64,000 nt of DNA from an uncultured Collinsella sp. Its GTDB lineage: Bacteria > Actinomycetota > Coriobacteriia > Coriobacteriales > Coriobacteriaceae. The stretch's first letter is position 1; the number at the start of each line of letters is the position of its first letter. The stretch lies in NCBI GenBank assembly GCA_902479065.1, contig CABSNM010000005.1, positions 45,834 through 109,833 of the forward strand. Reading direction: 5' to 3'. This document shows, piece by piece, positions 1 through 15,917 of the stretch. Both the position numbers and the translations under genes were made by a program. The notes under the pieces were generated by a model. The model saw only the letters and a list, made by a program, of their open reading frames with translations, was not told the DNA's origin and did not search any database.

Positions 1-678
1 TACAACCAAATCGTCAACGACGAGATGCTCGACTCCTGCACCAACTACGAGTGCTACAAGGGCCTGTACTCCAGCTTTAACTCGGTCAACATGTTCGAGA
101 TCGCCCATTCGCTGCACCGTCAGTTTGGCGGCGACCCCTGGTGCATCTACCGCGGCAAGCACCTGCTGTCGTTTGCCGACAACCACGATGTGCCGCGCCT
201 GGCAAGTATCCTCACCGACAAGTCGTGTCTGCGTCCCGCCTATGGCATGCTCTTTGGCATGCCAGGCATCCCGTGCGTCTACTATGGCAGCGAGTGGGGA
301 ATTGCTGGCGAAAAGGGCGGCCCCGATGGCGACTGGGCGCTGCGCCCTGCGCTCGATGAGCCTGCGCCCAACGAGCTGACGGCGTTCATCACGCAACTCG
401 CACACCTTCGCTCGGCCGACGACGCGGCTGCCCGTGCTCTCAACTACGGTGCCTATCGCAACGTGGTGATCCAGAACAAGCAGCTGCTGTTCGAGCGCGC
501 CTGTGACGGCGCGACGGTACTTGTGGCGGTGAATGCCGTGGGTGAGCCTTACACCTTTGGCGCCGGCGAGCTCAACGGGTCCTTCGTCGACCTGCTTGCC
601 GACGATGCGCCCACGGTCGAGCTGACGGGTACCCTTGAGCTTGCACCCTACGAGGTGCGCTATCTGTTGAGAGCCTAG
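1..678 (+). CDS. GH13 alpha-amylase family glycosidase, C-terminal part
   Basis: The reading frame is open from the first base, so the N-terminus lies outside the window. The visible 225 residues carry the GH13 conserved region IV (FADNHDVPRLAS, containing the transition-state-stabilising Asp of the family) followed by GIPCVYYGSEWG, typical of alpha-amylases, maltodextrin glucosidases and cyclomaltodextrinases. The last ~80 residues look like the C-terminal all-beta domain. The catalytic nucleophile and acid/base regions are not in the window, so substrate specificity cannot be judged; intracellular maltodextrin breakdown is the likely role. The next gene starts 3 nt after the stop, suggesting co-transcription. 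Confidence 0.85.
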   Translation, partial: YNQIVNDEMLDSCTNYECYKGLYSSFNSVNMFEIAHSLHRQFGGDPWCIYRGKHLLSFADNHDVPRLASILTDKSCLRPAYGMLFGMPGIPCVYYGSEWGIAGEKGGPDGDWALRPALDEPAPNELTAFITQLAHLRSADDAAARALNYGAYRNVVIQNKQLLFERACDGATVLVAVNAVGEPYTFGAGELNGSFVDLLADDAPTVELTGTLELAPYEVRYLLRA

Positions 679-681
679 CCT

Positions 682-1245
682 ATGGCCGTATCTGACGAGG
701 GCTATCAACATATTGAGCATGGGTTTGAGCCCGTGTTTGACGAGCACTCGCGCGTTTTGGTGCTCGGGTCGTTTCCCTCGGTGCTTTCGCGCGCCAATGC
801 CTTTTATTACGGCAACCCTCAGAATCGCTTTTGGCGTGTGATGGCCACGTGCCTCGGTATGCCTGTGCCGCCCAACGAGGGCGATCCTTTGGCAAGCGGT
901 GAGCCCGTGACGCTCGATGCCTCCATTGCCGCCAAGCGGGCCATGCTGCTGAACGGCGGCGTGGCCCTGTGGGATGTGGTCGAGAGCTGCGACATTAAGG
1001 GCTCGAGCGACGCGAGCATCCGCAACGTTGTGCCGGCACATATCGAGCGCATTACCGATGCCGCGTCGATCGAGGTCGTTGTCTGTAACGGCGGTACGGC
1101 AGGGCGACTCTACAAACGCTACTTGCAAGATCGGACGGGGTTGCCCGCCGTCGTCCTGCCCTCGACAAGTCCTGCCAATGCCGCCTGGCGCCTGGAGCGT
1201 CTTGTTGAGCGTTGGCACGAAGCCGTTGACTGGGCTGTTATTTAA
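682..1245 (+). CDS. DNA-deoxyinosine (hypoxanthine) glycosylase, UDG superfamily
   Basis: A 187-residue protein with the signature LGSFPSVLSR followed by NAFYYGNPQNRFWRV near residues 28-52, characteristic of the hypoxanthine-DNA glycosylase branch of the uracil-DNA glycosylase superfamily, and a late block VLPSTSPANA matching the second active-site loop. It should excise deaminated bases in base-excision repair in the cytoplasm. It starts 3 nt after the amylase stop without an obvious ribosome binding site, so translational coupling is likely. It ends 1 nt before the convergent gene on the other strand. Confidence 0.85.
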   Translation: MAVSDEGYQHIEHGFEPVFDEHSRVLVLGSFPSVLSRANAFYYGNPQNRFWRVMATCLGMPVPPNEGDPLASGEPVTLDASIAAKRAMLLNGGVALWDVVESCDIKGSSDASIRNVVPAHIERITDAASIEVVVCNGGTAGRLYKRYLQDRTGLPAVVLPSTSPANAAWRLERLVERWHEAVDWAVI

Positions 1246-1246
1246 T

Positions 1247-1909
1247 TTAGATTTTTGTTTGAGCGTGGGCGCCCAGACGTTTCAGCACGCCTCGCCAGAT
1301 CGGCGCGGGCACGGCTGGCTCGGCGCAAACCATGCCGTCGGCGTCGACGTTGGCGGCATTGCCGCCGCCAAGTCGCTGTGCATGCTCGACGGAGCAGCCC
1401 ATGCGCACAGCGCCCACAAGCTTATCCATCGCTTCCGAAAACGGTCGCCGCAAGAGTCCCATGCGCGGAGAGCGACGAAGCGCTGCGATGCCGCCGCCGG
1501 AACAGATGACAACGCCGCCACACCACAATTGGCCATGGCGCTCACATGCCTTGTGCAGGCGAACGGCGGTCCCACGCGCCTGCTCAGCGCCCCGTTGTGC
1601 GGCTCGAATCACGGCATAGACACGCGCTCCCGTACTGCCAAAGCGCTCAAGCGCCTGCTCGATAGCTGTCAACGTCTCATCGTCAGCCACGTCTTCAATG
1701 GCCAGCACGATGCCATCGGCAACGCTGCCGGCGTCATTTGCCTTCGAGCCGACTGGGCGGGGGAGTACAGTGCCGGAAAGCTGAGCATAGGCGGCGATGG
1801 CATCCTGTAGGTCCCAGAGCAAAAAATCAAGATCGGCGCTATTGGGAATGCTGATATACGCAATGGTCTGCAACGTTTTTGGTGCATCGCCGCGTGCGGT
1901 CGTCTCCAT
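1247..1909 (-). CDS. uncharacterised protein
   Basis: I do not recognise this 220-residue protein. The start is supported by AAAGGAGG eight or so bases upstream. It has no signal peptide or membrane segment. A glycine-rich stretch near residues 130-150 (GGVVICSGGG followed by SPRMGLLRRP) faintly recalls the C-terminal half of some flavodoxin-like reductases, but no FMN-binding P-loop is evident at the N-terminus, so this is only a hint. Its codon use matches its neighbours. It is divergent from the downstream aminotransferase, with 93 bp between the two starts, and convergent with the glycosylase. Confidence 0.6.
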   Translation of the reverse strand: METTARGDAPKTLQTIAYISIPNSADLDFLLWDLQDAIAAYAQLSGTVLPRPVGSKANDAGSVADGIVLAIEDVADDETLTAIEQALERFGSTGARVYAVIRAAQRGAEQARGTAVRLHKACERHGQLWCGGVVICSGGGIAALRRSPRMGLLRRPFSEAMDKLVGAVRMGCSVEHAQRLGGGNAANVDADGMVCAEPAVPAPIWRGVLKRLGAHAQTKI

Positions 1910-2002
1910 GCCGCCTCCTTTCCGGTTGGTTTCCGTTTAGGTTACACCGTCTGGTGGCGCCCCGCCGCGCTATCCTAGTGCAACCCTTACGAAAGGAACG
2001 CC

Positions 2003-3139
2003 ATGCGTCTGCCCATGAATACCTCGCTTGCCACGCTCAAGCCCTCCGGTATCCGCCGGATTAACGCGCTCGCCGCCCAGCATCCGGGGTGCATCGCGCT
2101 CGCGCTCGGCGAGCCCGATTTTCCCACGCCCGATGTGATTAGCGCCGAGGTGACCGCCGCACTGGACCGCGGTGACACGCACTATCCGCCCAACAACGGT
2201 CGCCCCGCCCTGCGTGAGGCGTTATCTGCCTACATGGGGGACGCGGGCCTTACGTTTTCGGCTGACGAGGTCATCCTAACCGACGGCGCGACCGAGGCCC
2301 TGTCGGCAACATTCATGGCTATGCTCAACCCCGGCGACGAGGTCATCATCCCCACGCCGGCCTTTGGCCTGTACGAGAGCATCGTCGTGGCCAACCACGC
2401 CAAAGCAGTCTTTTTGGATACGGAGCCTGCGCAATTCCAGATTGACGAGGACGCACTTCGTGCTTGCGTGACGCCGGCGACCAAGGCCATCGTCATCTGC
2501 ACGCCCAACAATCCTACGGGCTGCATCCTCGACGCGGCATCGCTCGACGCCGTGGCACACGTGGCGGAGCAGTCGGGCATCTACGTGGTCTGCGACGACG
2601 TATACAGCCGCCTAGTCTATGTGGATGGCTATGAGCGTTTTGCCCAGCGCCACCCGGAGCTACGCGAGCAGACGGTGGTCATCGAGAGCTTTTCCAAGCC
2701 CTGGGCTATGACCGGTTGGCGCCTGGGCTGGCTCGCAGCGGCAACCCCCGTCATCGCCGAGATCGCAAAGGCCCACCAATACTTAGTATCGAGCGCCGTC
2801 TCCTTCGAAATGGACGCCGCAGCCCGAGCCCTCACCGTCGACCCAACCCCCATGCTCAAAGTCTACCGAGCCCGCCGCAAACGCGTGCTCGCAGCCTTAA
2901 ACGCTATGGGCCTCGACGCAGTAGAGCCCGCAGGAGCCTTCTACACTTTCCCGAGCATCAAAAAGTTCGACCTAACCAGCGAAGACTTCTGCATCAAAGC
3001 CATCAAAGAGGCAAACGTAGCCCTAGTCCCGGGCGACTGTTTCGGAACCGAAGGCCACATCCGCCTAAGCTACTGCGTCTCCGACAAAGACCTAGACGAA
3101 GGCCTCCACCGCCTGTCCACCTTCATTTCGACCTTATAG
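2003..3139 (+). CDS. pyridoxal-phosphate-dependent aminotransferase (class I/II, AspC/PatA-like)
   Basis: A 378-residue fold-type I aminotransferase. Visible landmarks are LGEPDFPTPDVI near residue 32, the cofactor-contacting DGATEA block, TPNNPTG before residue 180, CDDVYSRLVY, and the Schiff-base lysine in ESFSKPWAMTGWRLGW. Aspartate, aromatic or branched-chain amino acids are possible substrates; the sequence does not decide. GAAAGGA lies just before the chosen ATG; an alternative in-frame ATG four codons later is less well placed. Codon use changes abruptly at about base 2740: the last third prefers A-ending codons (AAA, CTA, GTA, GCA), unlike the first two thirds. A large inverted-repeat element follows the stop. 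Confidence 0.88.
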   Translation: MRLPMNTSLATLKPSGIRRINALAAQHPGCIALALGEPDFPTPDVISAEVTAALDRGDTHYPPNNGRPALREALSAYMGDAGLTFSADEVILTDGATEALSATFMAMLNPGDEVIIPTPAFGLYESIVVANHAKAVFLDTEPAQFQIDEDALRACVTPATKAIVICTPNNPTGCILDAASLDAVAHVAEQSGIYVVCDDVYSRLVYVDGYERFAQRHPELREQTVVIESFSKPWAMTGWRLGWLAAATPVIAEIAKAHQYLVSSAVSFEMDAAARALTVDPTPMLKVYRARRKRVLAALNAMGLDAVEPAGAFYTFPSIKKFDLTSEDFCIKAIKEANVALVPGDCFGTEGHIRLSYCVSDKDLDEGLHRLSTFISTL

Positions 3140-3184
3140 TCCTCAGGGACGCAACACATCAGCCCACCGACCCAAGCATTATGA

Positions 3185-3424
3185 GCGGGGCGCGCCGGCC
3201 AACGGCAACCCTGGCTGTCCCAAAGTCAACACAGGTCGCGCCGCCAAAGGCCAGGCGCAAGCTTTTCGTAGATTCCGCACGAGCCGAAGAGCACTAAATG
3301 TGCTCTTCGTGCGAGCCCAGGACCTGACCGAGCGAAAAGCTTGCGCCTGGCCTTTGGCGGCGCGACCGAGATGGTGGAATTGTGTGCAGCCAGGGTTGCC
3401 GTTGACCGACGCCGGGGTCCCCGC
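3185..3424 (+). repeat. long hairpin element, copy A (diverged core)
   Basis: A perfect 35-nt inverted repeat (3234-3268 with 3333-3367) surrounds a ~64-nt core. A further perfect 17-nt pair lies outside it (3200-3216 with 3387-3403), and weaker pairing reaches ~3185/3424. The core contains ATTCCGCACGAGCC, an inner stem ending GAGCAC, loop TAAAT, GTGCTC and CCCAGGACCTG. This is a diverged version of the core seen in two other copies (16080-16216 and 33334-33498), but the arms are unrelated in sequence. The region 3140-3440 has no credible gene. Confidence 0.85.
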
Positions 3425-3439
3425 CATAATACTTTCGGT

Positions 3440-3600
3440 TCACGCACGAATCCGCTGCCAGAGACAGCCGGTGCAAACGGGCATCGCCCGCGAGCTTAAT
3501 GGGATATCCCGCCAGCCGAGGTGGTCGAGTAGATATGTCTTCTCGCCCCCGTCGCTCATGCAGCGCGGGGGCTTTCTTTTTGGACATGCCCCCGTCACGT
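3440..3600 (+). promoter_or_regulatory. probable rplJL leader (L10-type autoregulatory region)
   Basis: The ~200 nt before rplJ contain no gene but show GCCGAGGTGGTCGAGTAG and a G+C-rich hairpin. Many bacteria have a structured L10 leader here that ribosomal protein L10 binds to repress its own mRNA. Assignment rests on position and hairpins, not on a covariance match. A covariance search with the Rfam L10 leader model would decide. Confidence 0.45.
3545..3583 (+). terminator. intrinsic terminator or attenuator in the rplJ leader
   Basis: GCCCCCG at 3545-3551 pairs with CGGGGGC ending at 3572, and is followed by TTTCTTTTT. It lies ~65 nt before rplJ, downstream of the presumed promoter, so it could attenuate rplJL transcription rather than simply end it. 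Confidence 0.65.
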
Positions 3601-3646
3601 CCTTGTGGCGGACCGTGCCCGGAAAGAATTCGAGGAGGTGTAATTC

Positions 3647-4168
3647 ATGCCCCAGCAGTACAAAATCGACAAGGTTGCAGAGATCGAGTCCCGTATCGCC
3701 GAGAACGCCGGTCTGTTCGTCGTCAACTACAACGGTCTGACGGTTAAGCAGGCTCAGGAGCTGCGTCATCAGCTTCGCGAGTGCGGCGCCGAGATGAAGG
3801 TCTACAAGAACAACCTGGTCAAGATCGCCCTCAAGAACCAGGAGCAGCCCGAGCTCGACGAGATTCTCGCCGGCCCCGTCGCTTATGTGTTCTACGAGTC
3901 CGAGCCGGTCGAGGCCGCTAAGGCCCTTAAGGACTTCTCCGCTAAGTCCAAGGGCGTCCTTGAGATCAAGGGCGGTATCTCCGACGGCAAGGCCGTTTCC
4001 GCTGATGATGTTAAGGCTATCGCCGAGCTTCCCACCAAGGATCAGCTTCTCGGCCAGATCGCCGGTCTCATCTCCGGTTTCGCTCGCGACATCGCTGTCT
4101 GCGTCAACGGCGTTTCCTCTGGTCTCGCTCGTTCGATCCAACAGGTCTCCGAGCAGAAGGCAGCCTAG
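3647..4168 (+). CDS. rplJ: 50S ribosomal protein L10
   Basis: L10 of normal length (173 residues), forming the base of the L7/L12 stalk. The N-terminal RNA-binding domain carries LFVVNYNGLTVKQAQELR and VYKNNLVKIAL; the C-terminal helix that binds L12 dimers follows. A strong GAGGAGGTG ribosome binding site sits upstream of the ATG. rplL follows after 102 nt, the usual pairing. rplK-rplA are not adjacent; instead an aminotransferase and a hairpin element precede the leader. Confidence 0.97.
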   Translation: MPQQYKIDKVAEIESRIAENAGLFVVNYNGLTVKQAQELRHQLRECGAEMKVYKNNLVKIALKNQEQPELDEILAGPVAYVFYESEPVEAAKALKDFSAKSKGVLEIKGGISDGKAVSADDVKAIAELPTKDQLLGQIAGLISGFARDIAVCVNGVSSGLARSIQQVSEQKAA

Positions 4169-4270
4169 TTGCTGTTTTCACCCGCGGCGGCAACGCCGCA
4201 CCCCTGGCGCATTCGCGCCGTGTTTTAACTGATCTCCGTGCACAGACACGGAAACCGAAAGGACTTAGAA

Positions 4271-4648
4271 ATGGCTAAGCTTACCACCGATGAGATCGTC
4301 GATGCTCTTAAGGAAATGACCCTTCTCGAGGCTTCCGAGCTCGTCAAGGCTATCGAGGACACCTTCGGCGTTTCCGCCGCTGCTCCTGCCGCTGTTGTCG
4401 CCGCTCCCGCTGCTGGCGCTGCTGAGGCCGAGGAGAAGACCGAGTTTGACGTCGTGCTCGAGGGCTTCGGCGACAACAAGATCCAGGTCATCAAGGCCGT
4501 CCGTGAGCTCACCAGCCTTGGCCTGAAGGAGGCCAAGGAGGTCGTCGAGGGCGCTCCCAAGGCTGTTCTCGAGGGTGCCAAGAAGGAGGACGCCGAGGCT
4601 GCCAAGGAGAAGCTCGAGGCTGCTGGCGCTGCTGTCACCCTCAAGTAA
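4271..4648 (+). CDS. rplL: 50S ribosomal protein L7/L12
   Basis: A 125-residue L7/L12: N-terminal dimerisation helices (MAKLTTDEIVDALKEM), an Ala/Pro/Gly hinge near residues 35-52 and the factor-binding C-terminal domain with KIQVIKAVRELTSLGLKEAK. The start was placed at the ATG following GAAAGGA; an upstream in-frame extension would add non-conserved residues. It recruits translation GTPases such as the EF-G encoded at 17368. A strong terminator follows. Confidence 0.97.
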   Translation: MAKLTTDEIVDALKEMTLLEASELVKAIEDTFGVSAAAPAAVVAAPAAGAAEAEEKTEFDVVLEGFGDNKIQVIKAVRELTSLGLKEAKEVVEGAPKAVLEGAKKEDAEAAKEKLEAAGAAVTLK

Positions 4649-4676
4649 TCAGGCTTTCTCGCCAGATTTCTTTGCA

Positions 4677-4709
4677 GACGGGGTTCGCATTGCGAGCCCC
4701 GTCTTTTTT
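4677..4709 (+). terminator. terminator of rplJL
   Basis: GACGGGGTTCGCA pairs with TGCGAGCCCCGTC (one G-T pair), directly followed by six T residues. Confidence 0.9.
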
Positions 4710-4837
4710 GTTTTTCGGTCCCTCGACATCGGTTGCTAAACTGCCATGTTCTGTGATTTGCGTCGTATCGGGCGCCCTGCCGTTGGGCAATAAAATTGCA
4801 CCATTCAAGCAATAGTTTGCGTTGACCTGCTGAAGAA

Positions 4838-4865
4838 TTGTCTCTGCCTTGTAGCGACATATAGT
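4838..4865 (+). promoter_or_regulatory. candidate galU promoter
   Basis: TTGTCT and TATAGT are separated by 16 nt and lie ~97 nt before the galU start. This is a good sigma-70-type match in a region with no gene. Confidence 0.5.
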
Positions 4866-4961
4866 TCCAGCGGTAAGATGCTTGGGTATCGCAATTTGGT
4901 CTGCGGCTGTGTGCCGCACGCATGGGGCGCTTTTGCGCCTGCGAAAGGATCTTTGAATAAC

Positions 4962-5870
4962 ATGAAGGCAATCATCCCCGCCGCCGGTCTTGGCACGCGT
5001 TTTCTGCCTGGCACCAAGTGCACGCCCAAAGAGATGCTGCCGGTGCTCGACAAGCCCGTCATTCAGTACGTCGTCGAGGAGGCGCTCGACCCCGAGGAAG
5101 TCGACGATGCCATCATCGTTACTTCTCCCGGTAAGCCCGAGCTACTGAACTACTTCCAGCCCGATCGCTCGCTCGAGAACCTGCTGCGCGAGCGCGGCAA
5201 GAACGCCTATGCCGATGCCGTCGCCCACGCTGGCGGTATGCCGGTCGACTTCCGTTATCAGTACGAGCCCAAGGGCCTCGGCCATGCTATCCGCTCTGCT
5301 GCCGACGCCGTGGCAGGGGAGAACTTCCTGGTTCTTCTGGGCGACTACGTTGTGCCTAATCGCGACATCTGTGACAAGATGCTCGCCGTTTCCAAGGAGC
5401 ACGGTGGAGCTTCGGTTATCGCCGTCGCTGCTTGCTCGCCCGAGGAAGTCAGCCGCTACGGCGTTATCGCCGGCGAGCGCGTCGGTTCGCTCGAGGGCGC
5501 CGAGGGCGTTGCCGATGCCGAGCCGGGCGCTGTCTGGCGCATCGGCGGTCTGGTCGAGAAGCCCGCTCCCGAGGCTGCTCCGTCCAACCTGTACATCGTC
5601 GGCCGCTATCTGCTGAGCCCGCTGGTCATGGACCTGCTGGCAGATCAGCAGGCCGGCAAGGGCGGCGAGATCCAGCTCACCGACGCCATGGCCCGTTCGC
5701 TCGATCGCGAGGCCATGTACGCGGTCGTCATCGACCCGCTGTCGGGCTACGACACCGGCACTCCCTCTGGCTGGATGGCCACCAACGCTCTCATGGCTGC
5801 AAGCGATCCTCGCTTTGCAAGCGCCTTCTGGGACGCCATCGACGAGCGCGGCGGCTTGATGCGCAAGTAA
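4962..5870 (+). CDS. galU: UTP--glucose-1-phosphate uridylyltransferase
   Basis: A 302-residue nucleotidyltransferase making UDP-glucose from UTP and glucose-1-phosphate for cell-envelope glycosylation. The N-terminal nucleotide-binding motif AAGLGTRFLPGTK lies at residues 6-18, KEMLPVLDKP follows, then GLGHAI, a metal-site LLGDYV and the C-terminal GYDTGTPSGW. The ATG at 4962 has GAAAGGA upstream; a longer frame starting further upstream adds residues not expected for the family. It is monocistronic between two terminators. Confidence 0.95.
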   Translation: MKAIIPAAGLGTRFLPGTKCTPKEMLPVLDKPVIQYVVEEALDPEEVDDAIIVTSPGKPELLNYFQPDRSLENLLRERGKNAYADAVAHAGGMPVDFRYQYEPKGLGHAIRSAADAVAGENFLVLLGDYVVPNRDICDKMLAVSKEHGGASVIAVAACSPEEVSRYGVIAGERVGSLEGAEGVADAEPGAVWRIGGLVEKPAPEAAPSNLYIVGRYLLSPLVMDLLADQQAGKGGEIQLTDAMARSLDREAMYAVVIDPLSGYDTGTPSGWMATNALMAASDPRFASAFWDAIDERGGLMRK

Positions 5871-5890
5871 GCCTTCGGGCATCGACATTT

Positions 5891-5923
5891 ACGGGTGCGG
5901 ACCTCGGTTCGCGCCCGTTTTTT
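5891..5923 (+). terminator. terminator of galU
   Basis: ACGGGTGCGGACC pairs with GGTTCGCGCCCGT (two wobble pairs), followed by TTTTTT. Confidence 0.85.
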
Positions 5924-5965
5924 ATAAGAGCTGCGATTGTTGGCTCTCTGTTCACAGAAATGATA

Positions 5966-5979
5966 TGAACAGATGTTCG
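5966..5979. promoter_or_regulatory. LexA/SOS-box-like palindrome
   Basis: TGAACAGATGTTCG contains a perfect GAAC-N4-GTTC dyad, the core of Gram-positive SOS boxes. It sits in the galU-rpoB gap ~180 nt before rpoB. No obvious SOS gene is attached, so function is uncertain. Confidence 0.3.
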
Positions 5980-6056
5980 ATACACATACATCTACCTGCA
6001 TGTTTTCTGCCGAAAAACTTTGCTACTCCAAAAACTCAATCGCGTCAAGGCTTTTC

Positions 6057-6084
6057 TTGCCCAACGGTCGGTACCTGATAAACT
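6057..6084 (+). promoter_or_regulatory. candidate rpoBC promoter
   Basis: TTGCCC and TAAACT are spaced by 16 nt, ~75 nt upstream of the rpoB start and downstream of the galU terminator. Confidence 0.45.
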
Positions 6085-6157
6085 ATTAGGTTGCGATAAC
6101 TGGCGAAGCTATGCCTCGCCAACCCACCGAGCATTTCCGTGAAGGAGGAAAAACCTG

Positions 6158-9649
<3,492 letters not shown>

Positions 9650-9655
9650 TTGACT

Positions 9656-14131
<4,476 letters not shown>

Positions 14132-14157
14132 TTTCCTAGTACGTTAACCGTCCTTCC

Positions 14158-14194
14158 AAAGACCCGTTTCCCAACAGGGAAGCGGGTCTTTTTT
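14158..14194 (+). terminator. terminator of rpoBC
   Basis: AAAGACCCGTTTCCC pairs with GGGAAGCGGGTC around loop AACA, followed by TTTTTT. Confidence 0.92.
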
Positions 14195-14255
14195 GTTGAA
14201 GAAAACCTGCCAAAAGGGGATAGGTTCATTTTGGTAGGTTATTCCTGCTTGAATT

Positions 14256-14284
14256 TGAAACATTCCGTTCGGTCAAAGCGTATC
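14256..14284 (+). promoter_or_regulatory. ECF-type autoregulatory promoter
   Basis: TGAAAC and CGTATC are separated by 17 nt, closely matching the SigW/SigM-like ECF promoter pattern (TGAAAC, ~16 nt, CGTA). It lies ~50 nt before the ECF sigma gene, suggesting self-activation. Confidence 0.55.
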
Positions 14285-14332
14285 TATGGTGAGGGCCTCA
14301 GCAAGAATCATTAACGTCACCGGGAGGTGATT

Positions 14333-14851
14333 ATGGAAGAACAAGCATTTAGACAGGCGGTCGAGGATCACCGGGATGTCGTGTTTCGGATCGCATTGAC
14401 GTACCTGCGCGATCGCGCCGATGCCGACGATGTTGCCCAAGACGTCTTTCTTAAGTTGCTTAAAAGCGATGGACACTTTGAAAGTTGGGAACATCTTCGT
14501 CGCTGGCTTATCCGGGTCACGATCAATGAATGCAAATCGCTCTTTCGAAAGCCATGGAGGCGTGTGGAGGATATTGAGAACCTGGCCGATTCGCTTTCGG
14601 CGGCGCAGGATGAGACCAAGGCGGTCCTGTCAGACGTTATGCGACTTCCGGAGCGATTCCGTGTTCCCATCGTGCTCTATTACTATCTGGGCTTTTCGAC
14701 CTCAGAGATTGCCGAGTTGTTGCATGTACCAGCCGCGACCGTTCGAACGCGTTTAGCTCGTGGTCGATCGAAGCTCAAATTCATCCTAGAGGAGGGCGAC
14801 CGTGAAATCCAATCAAATCAAGCAGGCCTTCGAGTCCATCCAAGCCGATAG
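14333..14851 (+). CDS. ECF-type RNA polymerase sigma factor
   Basis: A 172-residue sigma-70-family protein with only regions 2 and 4. Region 2 is near residues 15-45 (VFRIALTYLRDRADADDVAQ) and region 4 near residues 103-150 (LPERFRVPIVLYYYLGFS then a helix-turn-helix ending TVRTRLARGRSKL). The ATG at 14333 is five bases after GGGAGG; the GTG at 14327 overlaps that site and is less likely. The downstream membrane protein overlaps its 3' end by 50 nt, the usual sigma/anti-sigma coupling. Probably responds to envelope stress. Confidence 0.88.
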   Translation: MEEQAFRQAVEDHRDVVFRIALTYLRDRADADDVAQDVFLKLLKSDGHFESWEHLRRWLIRVTINECKSLFRKPWRRVEDIENLADSLSAAQDETKAVLSDVMRLPERFRVPIVLYYYLGFSTSEIAELLHVPAATVRTRLARGRSKLKFILEEGDREIQSNQAGLRVHPSR

Positions 14852-15878
14852 CAATCTTGCAGATCGTGTCCTTAATACCGCTGCGGGTGAGCCGCTTCAT
14901 CGAAAGGGCCACGCGAAGCCTCTGTATGTTGCCGTAATCGGATGTCTTGTCGGAGTGTTGGCGACCGGAGGGGTCGCCTACGCAGTTATCAATTCCAGCT
15001 ATTTTGCCTCAGCCTGGGGAAACCACGGCAACGGGGATTCCATTACCTGGACCAACGGCGGTTCATCGGGGACTAAATACACCTACACCAGAGAGTTTGG
15101 TGACGGCATTGCGCCCCAAAGCCTGGAGGGCACAGTCCAGAAGGTTAATCTGTCCGTCGAGGGTAACGGCTATACGCTTGATATCCATGAGATGGCTATC
15201 GATAAAAACGGTTGCGGTGCCGTGACGTTTACGCTGTCCAATCCAAATGGCATTAACTACTACAAGCCGGCAGCAGAGACAGGCGAACTTGTTCTCTATG
15301 GTGAAGAAGAACAAGGCATCGGCACACCCAGCATGAACTTCGGCGAGGAATGGGCTGACACACGCTGCACAATTGATAAGGACACATCAAGCGACACGGT
15401 CATTAATGGCACGATGTACTTTGCCTCGTGGGATCGCGAGCGAGATTTGCAACATGCGGTTACCTGGAATATCTGCTGGACTGAGGGCGAAGGCGAGGAC
15501 GCGAAGCTGTTCGAGGCATCGACGCCCGAGTTTAGCGTTGGAGCGTACGTCGATAAAAAGGAACTCCGCTCCGATGACTCGCCTCTCGAGATCAGCCCGT
15601 TTTCTATCCAGACACACATCGATGATCTGGGCATTGACGCAGTCACGAAGAAGTTGACCGTTACCTACAAGGATGGATCGGAGCAGATTATCGAAGATGA
15701 TGCTGCGGGCGCGTACAATTTCTATGTCTCGCTGACGCGCAATAGCGGAGAGAACATCTCGGTGCCGACAAAACTGATCAATGTCGATCAAGTGGTCTCG
15801 GTAACCCTTGAGGGCACGAGGTACACATCAACAGGAGAGACCGAAACAGAAGTACCCTTTACCATCGTTTATTCGTAA
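14802..15878 (+). CDS. membrane-anchored putative anti-sigma factor / DUF4179-like protein
   Basis: A 358-residue protein: a short cytoplasmic N-terminus (1-40), one transmembrane helix at about residues 41-62 (LYVAVIGCLVGVLATGGVAY) and a ~295-residue extracytoplasmic domain rich in beta-prone segments. The GTG start lies inside the sigma gene and has GAGGAGG just upstream. This arrangement and topology fit a sensor that binds and restrains the ECF factor; no zinc HRCC-type anti-sigma motif is visible, so the binding mode is unclear. GC content and codon use are somewhat lower than in neighbours. Confidence 0.72.
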   Translation: MKSNQIKQAFESIQADSNLADRVLNTAAGEPLHRKGHAKPLYVAVIGCLVGVLATGGVAYAVINSSYFASAWGNHGNGDSITWTNGGSSGTKYTYTREFGDGIAPQSLEGTVQKVNLSVEGNGYTLDIHEMAIDKNGCGAVTFTLSNPNGINYYKPAAETGELVLYGEEEQGIGTPSMNFGEEWADTRCTIDKDTSSDTVINGTMYFASWDRERDLQHAVTWNICWTEGEGEDAKLFEASTPEFSVGAYVDKKELRSDDSPLEISPFSIQTHIDDLGIDAVTKKLTVTYKDGSEQIIEDDAAGAYNFYVSLTRNSGENISVPTKLINVDQVVSVTLEGTRYTSTGETETEVPFTIVYS

Positions 15879-15883
15879 AGTCT

Positions 15884-15917
15884 GGTCCGCTTCCCAAGGG
15901 GGGGGAGCGGCCTTTTT
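15884..15917 (+). terminator. terminator of the sigma/anti-sigma operon
   Basis: GGTCCGCTTCCC pairs with GGGAGCGGCC, followed by TTTTT. Confidence 0.8.

Noticed and set aside
4710..4961. tRNA or other RNA gene between rplL and galU
   Set aside because: No cloverleaf or conserved TTC arm found; only a promoter is supported.
6000..6089. 29-codon frame downstream of the SOS-like box before rpoB
   Set aside because: No ribosome binding site and no hydrophobic segment; it overlaps the likely rpoBC promoter.
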